The notes: generated from the sequence alone by a model not told the origin. Shown: positions 10,225 through 17,959, numbered from the stretch's first letter. The stretch: 35,634 bases of DNA from an uncultured Clostridia bacterium (GCA_945833805.1 CAMAGG010000005.1:1-35634); one strand, 5' to 3'. A program made the numbers and translations.

Positions 10225-10839
10225 ATGTTGTGCAAAATATGTTGTCAAAATAGGTCAGTATCTGAAGTATCGTGCAGTACGAACAGTAAAATGAATCGAA
10301 TAGCGCTAATACCGCTGCTGAAAATAAAAGAATGTATGCGCCGGTCTTTACAATAATATCGTTTTTAATTGAGGCTCTAATTATATTTTTATCATTTACT
10401 GATTTGTTTGGTTTATCTGTAATGAATGATTTCTTGGGATTTGAAGATAAATCGTTTGGCGTTTTTGATTTGCTGAATAAGCCATACGAATGTACTGGTT
10501 TGGATAATTTCAGCTATTGGTGTTCTTTTGTATTTTTTGCCGCAGTCATAGGAGGAATAATTATAGCTTGTATTGTTTACTTTATCAGTAAGCTCTATTT
10601 ATATTCATTTTCATGTAAGCCAGATGATAGCAAAAAATTCGTTTTGGATTTGATTATTCAGTATATTCTGTCAATCTACCTATCACTCTGAGCATTGTAT
10701 CTATGCTGTGCTTTGTTACAATTCTTGGCTTCCTGGATACACCGTATATCCATCGACTGCTTTATGGGCAATAATTGCTCTAACTTTTGTACAGATTGCA
10801 GTAAACAAAAAGTATATAAAGCTATGCACAAACAAATAA
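10225..10839 (+). pseudogene. Frameshifted zinc-ribbon/membrane protein gene
   Basis: A good ribosome site, GGAGGGG (10212-10218), precedes ATG 10225. The first frame opens MLCKICCQN, like the first Cys-x2-Cys knuckle of a zinc-ribbon protein, with a later SCST as a possible relic of the second knuckle. The sense then moves to the frame open at 10290-10691 (an Asn-rich linker, then two hydrophobic segments, IISFLIEALIIFL and FFAAVIGGIIIACIVYFI). It next moves to one reading LPITLSIVSMLCFVT, and finally to one reading SWLPGYTVYPSTALWAIIAL, ending at TAA 10837-10839. Each step is a -1 change. Each is repaired by adding one A at an A run: 10288-10291, 10632-10637 and about 10720-10721. The restored protein would be about 204 aa with roughly four membrane segments. 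The longest intact piece is 10332-10691 (119 codons). Decay is the likely reading; assembly indels are the alternative. Confidence 0.65.
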
Positions 10840-10920
10840 GTTACAACTTTTGAAAAATCCAAGATATACTGCTGAGGTTAATTCATATTATTTCAATTGA
10901 AAATATAACAGAAGCAGAAA

Positions 10921-10945
10921 CACCCCCAACATTATGTCGGGGGTG
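10921..10945 (-). terminator. Hairpin 3' of the fucO-like gene
   Basis: CACCCCC (10921-10927) pairs with GGGGGTG (10939-10945) around an 11-base loop. On the - strand it follows the stop codon of the alcohol dehydrogenase gene by about 20 bases and is trailed by a pyrimidine-rich TTTCTGCTTCTG stretch. It is probably the terminator, although the T run is interrupted. Confidence 0.6.
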
Positions 10946-10964
10946 AAATTTATTGTGTTGGAAT

Positions 10965-12113
10965 TTACATCAGCTTCTTATAAAGCTCAGTGATCTCCTC
11001 AACAGAGGTATCTCTCGGGTTGCCCGGTCTGCAAGCGTCGTCGTAAGCGGACTGTGCGAGGAACGGGATATCCTCCGGTTTAACGATTGCCTTGAGGTCT
11101 GCAGGGATTCCAACGTCCTGAGAGAGCTGCTTAACTGCGTCAACGGCAGCCTTTCTGTACTCCTCCTGGGACATGGTCTCTGTACCCTGAACGCCCATAG
11201 CCTTTGCGATATCGCGGTACTTTTCGCCGGTGCAGGGAGCGTTGTACTCCATAACAGTCGGCAGGATTATCGCGTTAGCAACACCGTGGGGAGTATCATA
11301 CAGCGCGCCGAGGGGGTGAGCCATTGAGTGAACTATGCCCAGACCAACGTTGGAGAAGCCCATTCCGGCGATATACTGACCGAGAGCCATACCCTCGCGT
11401 CCCTCAGGAGTATTGTCAACAGCGCCGCGCAGGCTCTTTGCGATTATCTCGATAGCCTTGAGGTGGAACATATCGGACAGCTCCCATGCGCCCTTTGTTA
11501 TGTAGCCCTCGATCGCGTGGGTGAGCGCGTCCATACCGGTAGCAGCGGTAAGTCCCTTGGGCATTGTGGACATCATGTCCGGGTCAACAATCGCAATGAT
11601 CGGAATATCATGTGGATCTACGCAAACCATTTTGCGGTTCTTTTCTGCGTCAGTGATAACGTAGTTGATAGTTACCTCTGCCGCTGTTCCGGCGGTGGTG
11701 GGAACTGCGATGATCGGAACGGAGGGCTTCTTGGTGGGAGCAACACCCTCAAGGCTTCTTACATCAGCAAATTCCGGGTTGTTGATGATAATGCCGATAG
11801 CCTTTGCGGTATCCATAGAGGAACCGCCGCCGATAGCGATGAGGTAATCAGCGCCGCTCTTCTTGAATTCTTCAACACCGTGCTGAACGTTTTCGATAGT
11901 GGGGTTGGGCTTGATATCAGAATAAATCTGGTATGCAAGACCTGAGGCATCAAGAACGTCTGTTACTTTCTTGGTTACATTGAACTTGATAAGGTCGGGG
12001 TCAGAGCATACGAAAGCCTTTTTGAAAGCTCTGTTCTTCGCTTCGGTCGCGATGTTTGCGATCGCGCCTGCGCCGTGGTATGAGGTTTCATTGAGGATAA
12101 AACGATTTGCCAT
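10965..12113 (-). CDS. fucO: Iron-containing alcohol dehydrogenase, FucO-type lactaldehyde/1,2-propanediol oxidoreductase
   Basis: A 382-aa group III alcohol dehydrogenase whose reading closely tracks E. coli FucO (MANR.ILNET start; GADYLIAIGGGS; NNPEFADVRSLEG; GTAAEVTINYVITD). FucO reduces L-lactaldehyde to L-1,2-propanediol with NADH during anaerobic fucose/rhamnose use. Metal ligands are all present: D195, H199, H262 and H276, one residue off the E. coli numbering. The nucleotide motif GGGSSMD is at 95-101, and an Asp (D38) stands where FucO has its NAD-selecting aspartate. AAAGGA upstream is the ribosome site. It lies 72 bases downstream of the PocR-receptor gene on the same strand with no terminator between, so the two look cotranscribed. 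Other short-chain alcohols are possible substrates; no fucose or rhamnose genes are in view. Confidence 0.88.
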   Translation of the reverse strand: MANRFILNETSYHGAGAIANIATEAKNRAFKKAFVCSDPDLIKFNVTKKVTDVLDASGLAYQIYSDIKPNPTIENVQHGVEEFKKSGADYLIAIGGGSSMDTAKAIGIIINNPEFADVRSLEGVAPTKKPSVPIIAVPTTAGTAAEVTINYVITDAEKNRKMVCVDPHDIPIIAIVDPDMMSTMPKGLTAATGMDALTHAIEGYITKGAWELSDMFHLKAIEIIAKSLRGAVDNTPEGREGMALGQYIAGMGFSNVGLGIVHSMAHPLGALYDTPHGVANAIILPTVMEYNAPCTGEKYRDIAKAMGVQGTETMSQEEYRKAAVDAVKQLSQDVGIPADLKAIVKPEDIPFLAQSAYDDACRPGNPRDTSVEEITELYKKLM

Positions 12114-12185
12114 GATAGATTTTCCTTTCTGCGACGGAATTTCTTTTGACTGTATTCTGAACGGCGGTTATGCCGTGATCAGCGG

Positions 12186-13202
12186 TTACTTGAGGTTGTT
12201 TACCTGCTGGCTGGTTTCGTCAACAAGCGCCTTGAGGTTTTCAAGAACCTCTGCGTTCTTTTGGATCTCCTCGTTGCAGGTCTTGAGCTGGGCGTGGATA
12301 CCGGTGATAGACTTCTTGATCTCGTTGAGGGTATTCTCAACCTCGTTTGCCTGCTTGGTGTTCTTGTCGGCGAGGGTACGAACCTCCTGCGCGATAACAT
12401 TGAAGCCCGCGCCTGCTGCTCCGGCTCTCTTTGCCTCGATAGACGCATTGAAGCCGATAAGCGTAAGCTGTGTGGAAGCGTTTTCAATAGCCTTTACGAT
12501 GCCGTCGGTGCTTTCAACCGCCTTTGTGGACGCGGCTGCGGATTCCTTGATTGTGGCGAAGCAGGCTTCGAGGTTCTGGATATTTGTCATTACATCGTTC
12601 ATGCGTTCGTTAATGGTGGTGAACTTTGTGGTGACTTCCTTTGCTACCTCGTCCTTGCTCTTCTGATTTTCGATTGCTACAAGGCGCTGATAGCCTACCT
12701 CAGAAAGCGCATTTGCCATCTGATAAAGCAGGTTTGCCGCAGCTTCGATCTGTTCCTTGGGAACGATCTTTACCTTGCGGAGAGCGGTTATGTACTGGTC
12801 GGGGTCAATGCCGATCTCCTCGGCGATTCTGCGGAACTTGTCCTCGTCCGGCTCCTCCGGCAGAACCTGACCGCCGATGAGCGATCCGATATGCTTGCCG
12901 TTAAGCATTACCGGCGCTGCAAAGTCCATAAGTCCTCCGTGACAGTAGTAAACCGCAGGACGTCCGGTGCGGCTTGCTTCGTCGCCGCCCTTGAGGTCGC
13001 ACTGATTGCAGCGTTCGCAGCCTATCCTTGATTTCCGGGTGAGGTTCATGCAGAAATCAGTGAAGTTGCTGCCCTCGGTGACAGCGCCGGTTTCGTCTGT
13101 GGCAAGCGCCGCCATTCCTGTTGCAGCGGCGAAAGCGTCCTGTAAGCTCTGGAGAGTACGTCTGTCAATTACGTCAAGTAGGGTGATATGTTCTAGGTCC
13201 AT
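12186..13202 (-). CDS. Soluble PocR-domain methyl-accepting chemotaxis-like receptor
   Basis: A 338-aa protein without membrane segments. Residues ~8-165 look like a PocR sensory domain, with cysteines C51, C62, C65, C68 and C87 (IGCERCNQCDLKGG, YYCHGG) and the FAAPVMLNGKHIGSLIGGQV strand region. Residues ~190-335 form a short receptor signalling coiled coil, with its hairpin tip around 242-270 (NASIEAKRAGAAGAGFNVIAQEVRTLAD). No HAMP domain and no C-terminal CheR-binding pentapeptide are seen. The start is ATG 13202 with AGGAG eight bases upstream; an in-frame ATG at 13238 has no ribosome site. PocR domains are proposed to bind small hydrocarbon derivatives such as propanediol, which fits the downstream fucO-like gene. 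No other che genes are in the window. Confidence 0.85.
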   Translation of the reverse strand: MDLEHITLLDVIDRRTLQSLQDAFAAATGMAALATDETGAVTEGSNFTDFCMNLTRKSRIGCERCNQCDLKGGDEASRTGRPAVYYCHGGLMDFAAPVMLNGKHIGSLIGGQVLPEEPDEDKFRRIAEEIGIDPDQYITALRKVKIVPKEQIEAAANLLYQMANALSEVGYQRLVAIENQKSKDEVAKEVTTKFTTINERMNDVMTNIQNLEACFATIKESAAASTKAVESTDGIVKAIENASTQLTLIGFNASIEAKRAGAAGAGFNVIAQEVRTLADKNTKQANEVENTLNEIKKSITGIHAQLKTCNEEIQKNAEVLENLKALVDETSQQVNNLK

Positions 13203-13264
13203 TGATATTTCTCCTTTTTTTAGAATAAACGGAAACAAAATGCTTCCAATAATTTCACACTTAT

Positions 13265-13293
13265 ATTATACATTATTTTCAAAAAGAAATCAA
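13265..13293 (-). promoter_or_regulatory. Promoter of the PocR receptor-fucO unit
   Basis: On the - strand TTGATT (13288-13293), a spacer of exactly 17 bases, then TATAAT (13265-13270). This leaves a leader of about 55 bases before the receptor ATG. It is one of the best sigma-A-type promoters in the window. Confidence 0.75.
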
Positions 13294-13459
13294 GAGGTTT
13301 AATGTAAAAAACGGCAAACAGAGCCTAATTTTGAATGAAATTTTTGTGAATAATCCACATACGTTAAATTTTGCAGAAAAATATGCCTAAACCGGACAAG
13401 TGCGGCATATATTTTATTCAGTGATCAAAGATCAAATTCGGCATGAAAGGGGGGATAAG

Positions 13460-13840
13460 ATGAGAAAGCGGCGCAGTAATTCACGGTTTCTGCCGTTCGG
13501 AGCGGGGTTGGCTGCGGGATATCTGCTGACGGCAGGGACGGCTGCGGCGGGAGCGCTTATAATGTGGCTTCTCGGGGCGGACGGAGGGCTTTCTTGGATC
13601 GTGGCGGTACCGGCGGCGGCAATGGGCAGCTTCCTGTGCGGTAGGACTGCCGGGAAAATGCGGCGGCGGGGCGGGCTTAAAACCGGAGTGGTATGCGGGA
13701 TAATGTATTGTATCCCTTTGATATTGATGGCGCTGATCTTCGGGACGATGCAGGGGGCGCTGCTTCCGGTGAAGCTTGCGCTTTGCGTGGGCTTTGGCGC
13801 TGCCGGGGGAGTTTCCGGGGTCAATTCTCAGGACAAATGA
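13460..13840 (+). CDS. TIGR04086 (YrzE-like) family membrane protein
   Basis: A 126-aa integral membrane protein with a basic N-terminus (MRKRRSNSR) and four predicted hydrophobic segments. The Gly-rich pattern (GLAAGYLLTAGTAAAGALI; CGRTAGKMRRRGGLKTGVVCGI) matches the TIGR04086 family of Firmicutes, whose function is unknown. The start ATG 13460 is chosen because AGGGGGG lies five bases upstream; an upstream in-frame ATG at 13400 has no such site. Its stop codon overlaps the first base of the downstream gene's start, so the two are translationally coupled. The region upstream, to 13294, is AT-rich and contains an ATATGCC/GGCATAT inverted repeat (13381-13387 with 13404-13410) of unknown role. 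Confidence 0.72.
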   Translation: MRKRRSNSRFLPFGAGLAAGYLLTAGTAAAGALIMWLLGADGGLSWIVAVPAAAMGSFLCGRTAGKMRRRGGLKTGVVCGIMYCIPLILMALIFGTMQGALLPVKLALCVGFGAAGGVSGVNSQDK

Positions 13841-14937
13841 TGAGTAAAGCAATGAAATATCTGCTGTCGGCGGCGCTGGTGTGCGCGGCAGCGGGCATTC
13901 TGTTAAATCCGGCAGAGCTGTCCGGGGCGGTGAAAATCTCGGTTTCCGGCTGCCTTGAGGTAGTTATACCTGCGCTGTTTGCGTTCACGGTATTGTCTGT
14001 GTATATGCAGCAGAGCGGGCTGTACAGGACTGCGTTAAGACCGCTGACCTTTCCTCTGTCTAAGCTTCTGGGGATACCGGAGGAGCTGTGCGCGGTGTTC
14101 CTGCTGGCTAATATCGGAGGATATCCGGTGGGGGCAAGGCTGCTTTCAGGGTTGGTGAGCAGCGGAAGATTATCCCGGAAGAATGCCGGGAGAATGCTGT
14201 GCTGCTGCTACGGAAGCGGACCGTCCTTTGTGATAGGCACGGCGGGAATGCAGGTTCTCGGAAGTGCGGCGGCGGGAGGGGTATTGTTCGGAGCCTGCTT
14301 TCTATCTTCCCTTGTCATGGCGGTTATAATATGCAGAACTGGGGAAAAAATAACGCTGGAGGACAACACGGCAGGCTGCGATCTCAGCGCGGATTGCTTT
14401 ATCCGGTCGGTGGACAGCGGCGCGCGGGTAATGTACACGATATGCGTTATGTCGGCGGCGTTTTCGGCTGTTACTGCGCTTCTGAACACGGCGGGGATAA
14501 CCGGGCTTGCCGCAAAGCTGCTGAGCCTTGCCGGGGCAGGCGGTAACGCGGACAGAATACTGCCTGCATTTCTTGAAGTGACAAGAGTGCGGGAGCTTGT
14601 ACCGGAAGGGGCGGCGGCTCCGCTGTGCGCCGGGCTTCTTTCATTCGGGGGAGTATGCGTGCTGATGCAGATAACGGCGGTGTCCGGCGGAACAGTCCCG
14701 GTGAAGCCGCTGGTGATCTCCCGTATCCCGGCGGCGGTAATGAGCGCGGTATTTGCGATTCCCGCCGGAATGATCGCAACCCCGGCAACGGAGGTTTATT
14801 CCGCAAACGCGGCGCAGGGGGAGTTTTCCTCGGTAAACGCGGGAATGTCGGTGTGCGTTATGATCATGGCGGGAATATTGATATATTCAGTGGAAAAGGA
14901 GAGATACCGGTCGGAATGCGGCAGAAAAAGACCCTGA
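13840..14937 (+). CDS. ylbJ: YlbJ/SpoVV-type sporulation integral membrane protein
   Basis: A 365-aa polytopic membrane protein of the nucleoside-recognition (Gate) superfamily. The stretch LANIGGYPVGARLLSGLVSSGRLSRKNAGRMLCCCYGSGPSFVIG is characteristic of YlbJ (SpoVV), the outer-forespore-membrane protein implicated in dipicolinic acid uptake during sporulation in Bacillus. About eight to nine hydrophobic segments are visible. Two adjacent ATGs (13837 and 13840) overlap the previous stop; 13840 is preferred because AGGA at 13830-13833 is then six bases upstream. Its stop codon lies in the left arm of a hairpin. The assignment to the family is good. Whether this organism sporulates cannot be judged here. 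Confidence 0.78.
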   Translation: MSKAMKYLLSAALVCAAAGILLNPAELSGAVKISVSGCLEVVIPALFAFTVLSVYMQQSGLYRTALRPLTFPLSKLLGIPEELCAVFLLANIGGYPVGARLLSGLVSSGRLSRKNAGRMLCCCYGSGPSFVIGTAGMQVLGSAAAGGVLFGACFLSSLVMAVIICRTGEKITLEDNTAGCDLSADCFIRSVDSGARVMYTICVMSAAFSAVTALLNTAGITGLAAKLLSLAGAGGNADRILPAFLEVTRVRELVPEGAAAPLCAGLLSFGGVCVLMQITAVSGGTVPVKPLVISRIPAAVMSAVFAIPAGMIATPATEVYSANAAQGEFSSVNAGMSVCVMIMAGILIYSVEKERYRSECGRKRP

Positions 14938-14964
14938 GGGGCTGTCTGTGCCTCTCAGGGTCTT
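14928..14964 (+). terminator. Hairpin at the end of ylbJ
   Basis: An 11-bp perfect stem, AAGACCCTGAG (14928-14938) with CTCAGGGTCTT (14954-14964). The left arm contains the ylbJ stop codon (TGA 14935-14937). The T run afterwards is poor, so termination efficiency is uncertain. Confidence 0.6.
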
Positions 14965-14986
14965 GTGTATTGGTAATACTTATTCT

Positions 14987-15150
14987 TAATCACCTTATAG
15001 ACAAAGTCTATAAGGTGAGCCTCCTGTAAGGCGGCTAGTCAAAACCTTTGGTTTTGACAGAATCAGTATTGAACGGCTTTCCTGCGGCTTCGCCGCTCCA
15101 ACCGCCATGGCGGTTGGTTCAACCTATAGACTTTGCCAATAGGTTGATTA
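14987..15150. repeat. MITE-like hairpin-rich element with 32-bp terminal inverted repeats
   Basis: The left end 14987-15018 and right end 15119-15150 are inverted copies of each other, identical at 26 of 32 positions, each running inward from TAAT/ATTA. Each end is itself a hairpin: CACCTTATAGAC/GTCTATAAGGTG (14991-15002 with 15006-15017) and TCAACCTAT/ATAGGTTGA (15119-15127 with 15139-15147). Two differences between the copies are compensatory base-pair swaps. Inside lie GTCAAAACC/GGTTTTGAC (15038-15046 with 15050-15058), GCGGC/GCCGC (15084-15096) and a perfect 20-bp palindrome at 15098-15117. No protein is encoded. It occupies the gap between the convergent ylbJ and 15199-16458 genes. Confidence 0.7.
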
Positions 15151-15198
15151 GGAAATAGTATAAAACAGTAACTTCCAGGGAAGTATCATCACACGATG

Positions 15199-16458
15199 TC
15201 AGTTGTTTGCGTCAAGCATGGAAAGTATCATGCCCGCCGCTCCGAAGCGCACAAAGAAGTAATTCAGGCTCTGCTTTGTATCGTCCGACTGCACTATCCT
15301 GTCGGTGTAGGACAGCATCTGATACAGCATGAAGAACATCACCCGCGCGGCTATATCCTCTCCCAGAGCGAAATATTCCGGAAGCCTGTCCGCTGAGGCA
15401 GAAAGCCGGAGCGCACGCTGCTTCACCGCCTGTGGCAGAGGAGAGTTTTCTATATCAAGGCTGGAGTAAAGCTCCGAAGCCGGGACAAGCTGCTCCTTGA
15501 CAGTATCATTCACCTGCTCCATAGAAAGCCTGCCGTCCTCGCAAAGCTCCCGTATCTTGCGGCTTGCCTGTATGTAGATATCCGGGCTTTCCGGTTCAAT
15601 GGTAAAGGGGTAGGCTTCGGGCTGGGGGATATCCTCCGGAGCGGATTCCGGCGTCGTTTCGGGCTGCTCCGCTTCCGGAAGTGGCGCTTTAGGAAGTACT
15701 GAGGTTTGTTCCTCAGTTTCTGAGTTTATTTCAGCGATAGAGTTCAGCAGATAGTTCATTGTCTGCTCGCGGGTCATATCGGTTATATCCTCGTCCGGCT
15801 GGTCTGTGGACAGCTCAGGCATGGGAGTGTCCGCAGGCTTCTGCGTGGGTATTATCGGGCGATTTCCGCTTATCCATTCGATCTTTTCTTCGGTTATTTC
15901 TATGGGGGTGCTTGGCTGCGCCGCCGCAAGCGCCGCCTTTTTTGCCGCTGCGATCTCCTGTACCGCTGCCGCAGCTTCAGGAACTCGTTCCACGGGCTGA
16001 ACCTGTTTCGGCGCGGAAAGGGATTCTGAATAATAATTCAGCGCCTCTGCGGTGAGCTGTTCAGAGAGGGATTCCCGGTCGTTTTCGGTCATGGCATTGC
16101 TCATGCGGCTTACGTTGCTGATAAGCTGCCGCAGGAAGAATTTGTTGAGGGAGCAGTCGGAAATGCGAATATCTCCGGAGGGGGTGCTGATAACAAGCTC
16201 GTCCTCAAAGGGAGTTTCATAGCTCGGCAGTATTTCCATTCTCCTTATATCGGAATAATAAGCCTGCTGCGCGTTTTCCTCCAGTTTAACTATCATTCTG
16301 TCAGTGAGAAAGGCGATCCCCCGGCTGCCGTCACTCGCCGGAGAAACATCTATCACTCCGACTGTTTCGTCCGGAGCGGCAAAGCCGCAGTATCGGGTGT
16401 CCTGGTAGTTAAGCGTTATTTTCGGCCCGAAGTCCTTGACTGCGTCGTACAGAGTCAA
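15199..16458 (-). CDS. Uncharacterised protein with N-terminal PH-like region, acidic Pro-rich linker and helical C-terminus
   Basis: A 419-aa protein I do not recognise. Residues ~1-115 alternate short strands and end in a helix (FLTDRMIVKL, SDIRRMEILPSYE, LVISTPSGDIRISD, FFLRQLISNVSRM), a pattern reminiscent of bacterial PH-like domains; this is only an inference. Residues ~150-285 are low complexity: an Ala-rich stretch, then Pro/Glu/Thr-rich sequence, probably disordered. Residues ~290-419 look helical and hydrophobic near the end (ARVMFFMLYQMLSYTDRIV), but no clear membrane segment is seen. The start is TTG 16458, overlapping the pncB stop (TTGA) with AGGGGGG upstream, so translation is coupled to pncB. 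No signal peptide is seen. Confidence 0.7.
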   Translation of the reverse strand: MTLYDAVKDFGPKITLNYQDTRYCGFAAPDETVGVIDVSPASDGSRGIAFLTDRMIVKLEENAQQAYYSDIRRMEILPSYETPFEDELVISTPSGDIRISDCSLNKFFLRQLISNVSRMSNAMTENDRESLSEQLTAEALNYYSESLSAPKQVQPVERVPEAAAAVQEIAAAKKAALAAAQPSTPIEITEEKIEWISGNRPIIPTQKPADTPMPELSTDQPDEDITDMTREQTMNYLLNSIAEINSETEEQTSVLPKAPLPEAEQPETTPESAPEDIPQPEAYPFTIEPESPDIYIQASRKIRELCEDGRLSMEQVNDTVKEQLVPASELYSSLDIENSPLPQAVKQRALRLSASADRLPEYFALGEDIAARVMFFMLYQMLSYTDRIVQSDDTKQSLNYFFVRFGAAGMILSMLDANN

Positions 16459-17909
16459 CTGTTTTCCCCCCTGCCCTCGTCGTCAAGAAGCTGATGCTTG
16501 ACGTTCCACAGCTTCTGTGACAGGTCAACGTAATAATTATGCGGATTTTCAAAGCGCAGTATCTCCTCCCAGAGGGTGTCAAGCTGCTGCGCACAGTAGC
16601 TGCGGATATCCTCCAGCTTCGGGGAGTTATACACAAGCTCGCCGTCCTTGAATACCGGGACTTGCAGCTCCTTTGCGGTGAAATCAGTGATAGTCTTCTT
16701 TTTCCATGTGAAATCCGGGTCGAATATCGTCAGCGGCTTGCTGCTGTCTATCGTTTCATCATAGACACAAAGCTGATCGGCTATCGCCTTGCCGGTCTTG
16801 TTGGAGTAAAGCCGGTACAGTTTTTTATAGTGCGGGTTGGTTATTTTGGCGACATTCTCCGAGATTTTTATTTTCGGGGTGATCACGCCGTTTTCCTCTA
16901 CTGCGGCAAGCTTGTAAACGCCGCCGAACACCGGCTCGCTGCTGGCGGTGATTAGCCGTTCTCCTACGCCGAACAGGTCAATCGCAGCCCCCTGACTGAT
17001 GAGGTCGGAGATTATCCGCTCGTCAAGGCTGTTGGAGGCTACTATTTTGCAGTCGGGATATCCTGCTTCGTCCAGCATTCTGCGGGATTCCCTTGAAAGA
17101 TAGGCGATATCCCCGGAATCCAGACGTATTCCCTTTGGACGCTTTCCCAAAGGCTTCAGCACATTATCGAAAGCCTTTATCGCGTTTGGAACTCCGCTTT
17201 TCAGCACGTTGTAGGTGTCCACAAGAAGTGTTGTGCTGTCGGGGTAGGTGCGGCAGTAGCTTTCAAAAGCTTCTAGTTCGGTGTCGAACATCTGCACCCA
17301 GCTGTGAGCCATTGTGCCTGTCGCGGGAACACCGTAAAGCTCGTCCGCAAGCACACAGGCTGTTCCGGCACAGCCGCCGATATACGCAGCTCTTGCGCCT
17401 AAAACCGCGCCGCTTGCTCCCTGCGCCCGACGGGAGCCGAATTCCGAAATGGCCCTGCCCTGAGCGGCGCGGACTATGCGGCTTGCCTTGGTCGCGATAA
17501 GGGACTGGTGATTTATCAGCAGAAGCAGCATGGTTTCGATGAGCTGCGCCTGGATCGCGGGCGCTTTTACGGTGAGCAGCGGCTCTGAGGGGAACACCGG
17601 AGTTCCCTCCGGTACTGCCCAGATATCCCCGGTAAATCTGAAATTCCGCAGATATTCAAGGAAATCCTCCCCGAAAATGCCTTTGCCGCTGAGGTACTGA
17701 ATGTCCTCCTCGGTGAAACGCAGCCCCTGAATGTAATTGATAACCTGCTCCAGCCCGGCGCATATCGCGTAGCCGCCGCCGTCCGGCACTCTGCGGAAGA
17801 ACACGTCGAAATATGCGATACGGTCGGCGTGCTTTGTGCGAAAATATCCGTTACCCATTGTAAGCTGGTAGAAATCGCATAGCATTGTGCAGTTTTGTTC
17901 GGTTATCAT
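16455..17909 (-). CDS. pncB: Nicotinate phosphoribosyltransferase
   Basis: PncB converts nicotinate and PRPP, with ATP, to nicotinate mononucleotide in NAD salvage (cytoplasm). The 484-aa product fits the Gram-positive-type enzyme. The N-terminus MLCDFYQLTMGNGYF, ISEFGSRRAQG (154-164), the conserved histidine H202 in GTMAHSWVQMF, LLVDTYN (228-234), and KGIRLDSGDIAYLS are all family hallmarks. ATG 17909 follows AAAGGAG about eight bases upstream. The gene lies downstream of the MBL gene but is separated from it by a 115-bp inverted-repeat element, and it is coupled to the unknown 419-aa gene by a TTGA overlap. A nicotinamidase-like gene at 28455-28973 could supply nicotinate. Confidence 0.95.
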   Translation of the reverse strand: MITEQNCTMLCDFYQLTMGNGYFRTKHADRIAYFDVFFRRVPDGGGYAICAGLEQVINYIQGLRFTEEDIQYLSGKGIFGEDFLEYLRNFRFTGDIWAVPEGTPVFPSEPLLTVKAPAIQAQLIETMLLLLINHQSLIATKASRIVRAAQGRAISEFGSRRAQGASGAVLGARAAYIGGCAGTACVLADELYGVPATGTMAHSWVQMFDTELEAFESYCRTYPDSTTLLVDTYNVLKSGVPNAIKAFDNVLKPLGKRPKGIRLDSGDIAYLSRESRRMLDEAGYPDCKIVASNSLDERIISDLISQGAAIDLFGVGERLITASSEPVFGGVYKLAAVEENGVITPKIKISENVAKITNPHYKKLYRLYSNKTGKAIADQLCVYDETIDSSKPLTIFDPDFTWKKKTITDFTAKELQVPVFKDGELVYNSPKLEDIRSYCAQQLDTLWEEILRFENPHNYYVDLSQKLWNVKHQLLDDEGRGENS

Positions 17910-17959
17910 GGCGACGCTCCTTTGCGGTGGTTTTGTAGTTGGCTTGAAGTGCTGCTGTA

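Noticed and set aside
14987..15150. A simple terminator pair or an rRNA/tRNA fragment instead of a repeat element
   Set aside because: No T runs follow the hairpins, no cloverleaf or CCA end can be drawn, and the two ends are homologous inverted copies, which fits a repeat element better.
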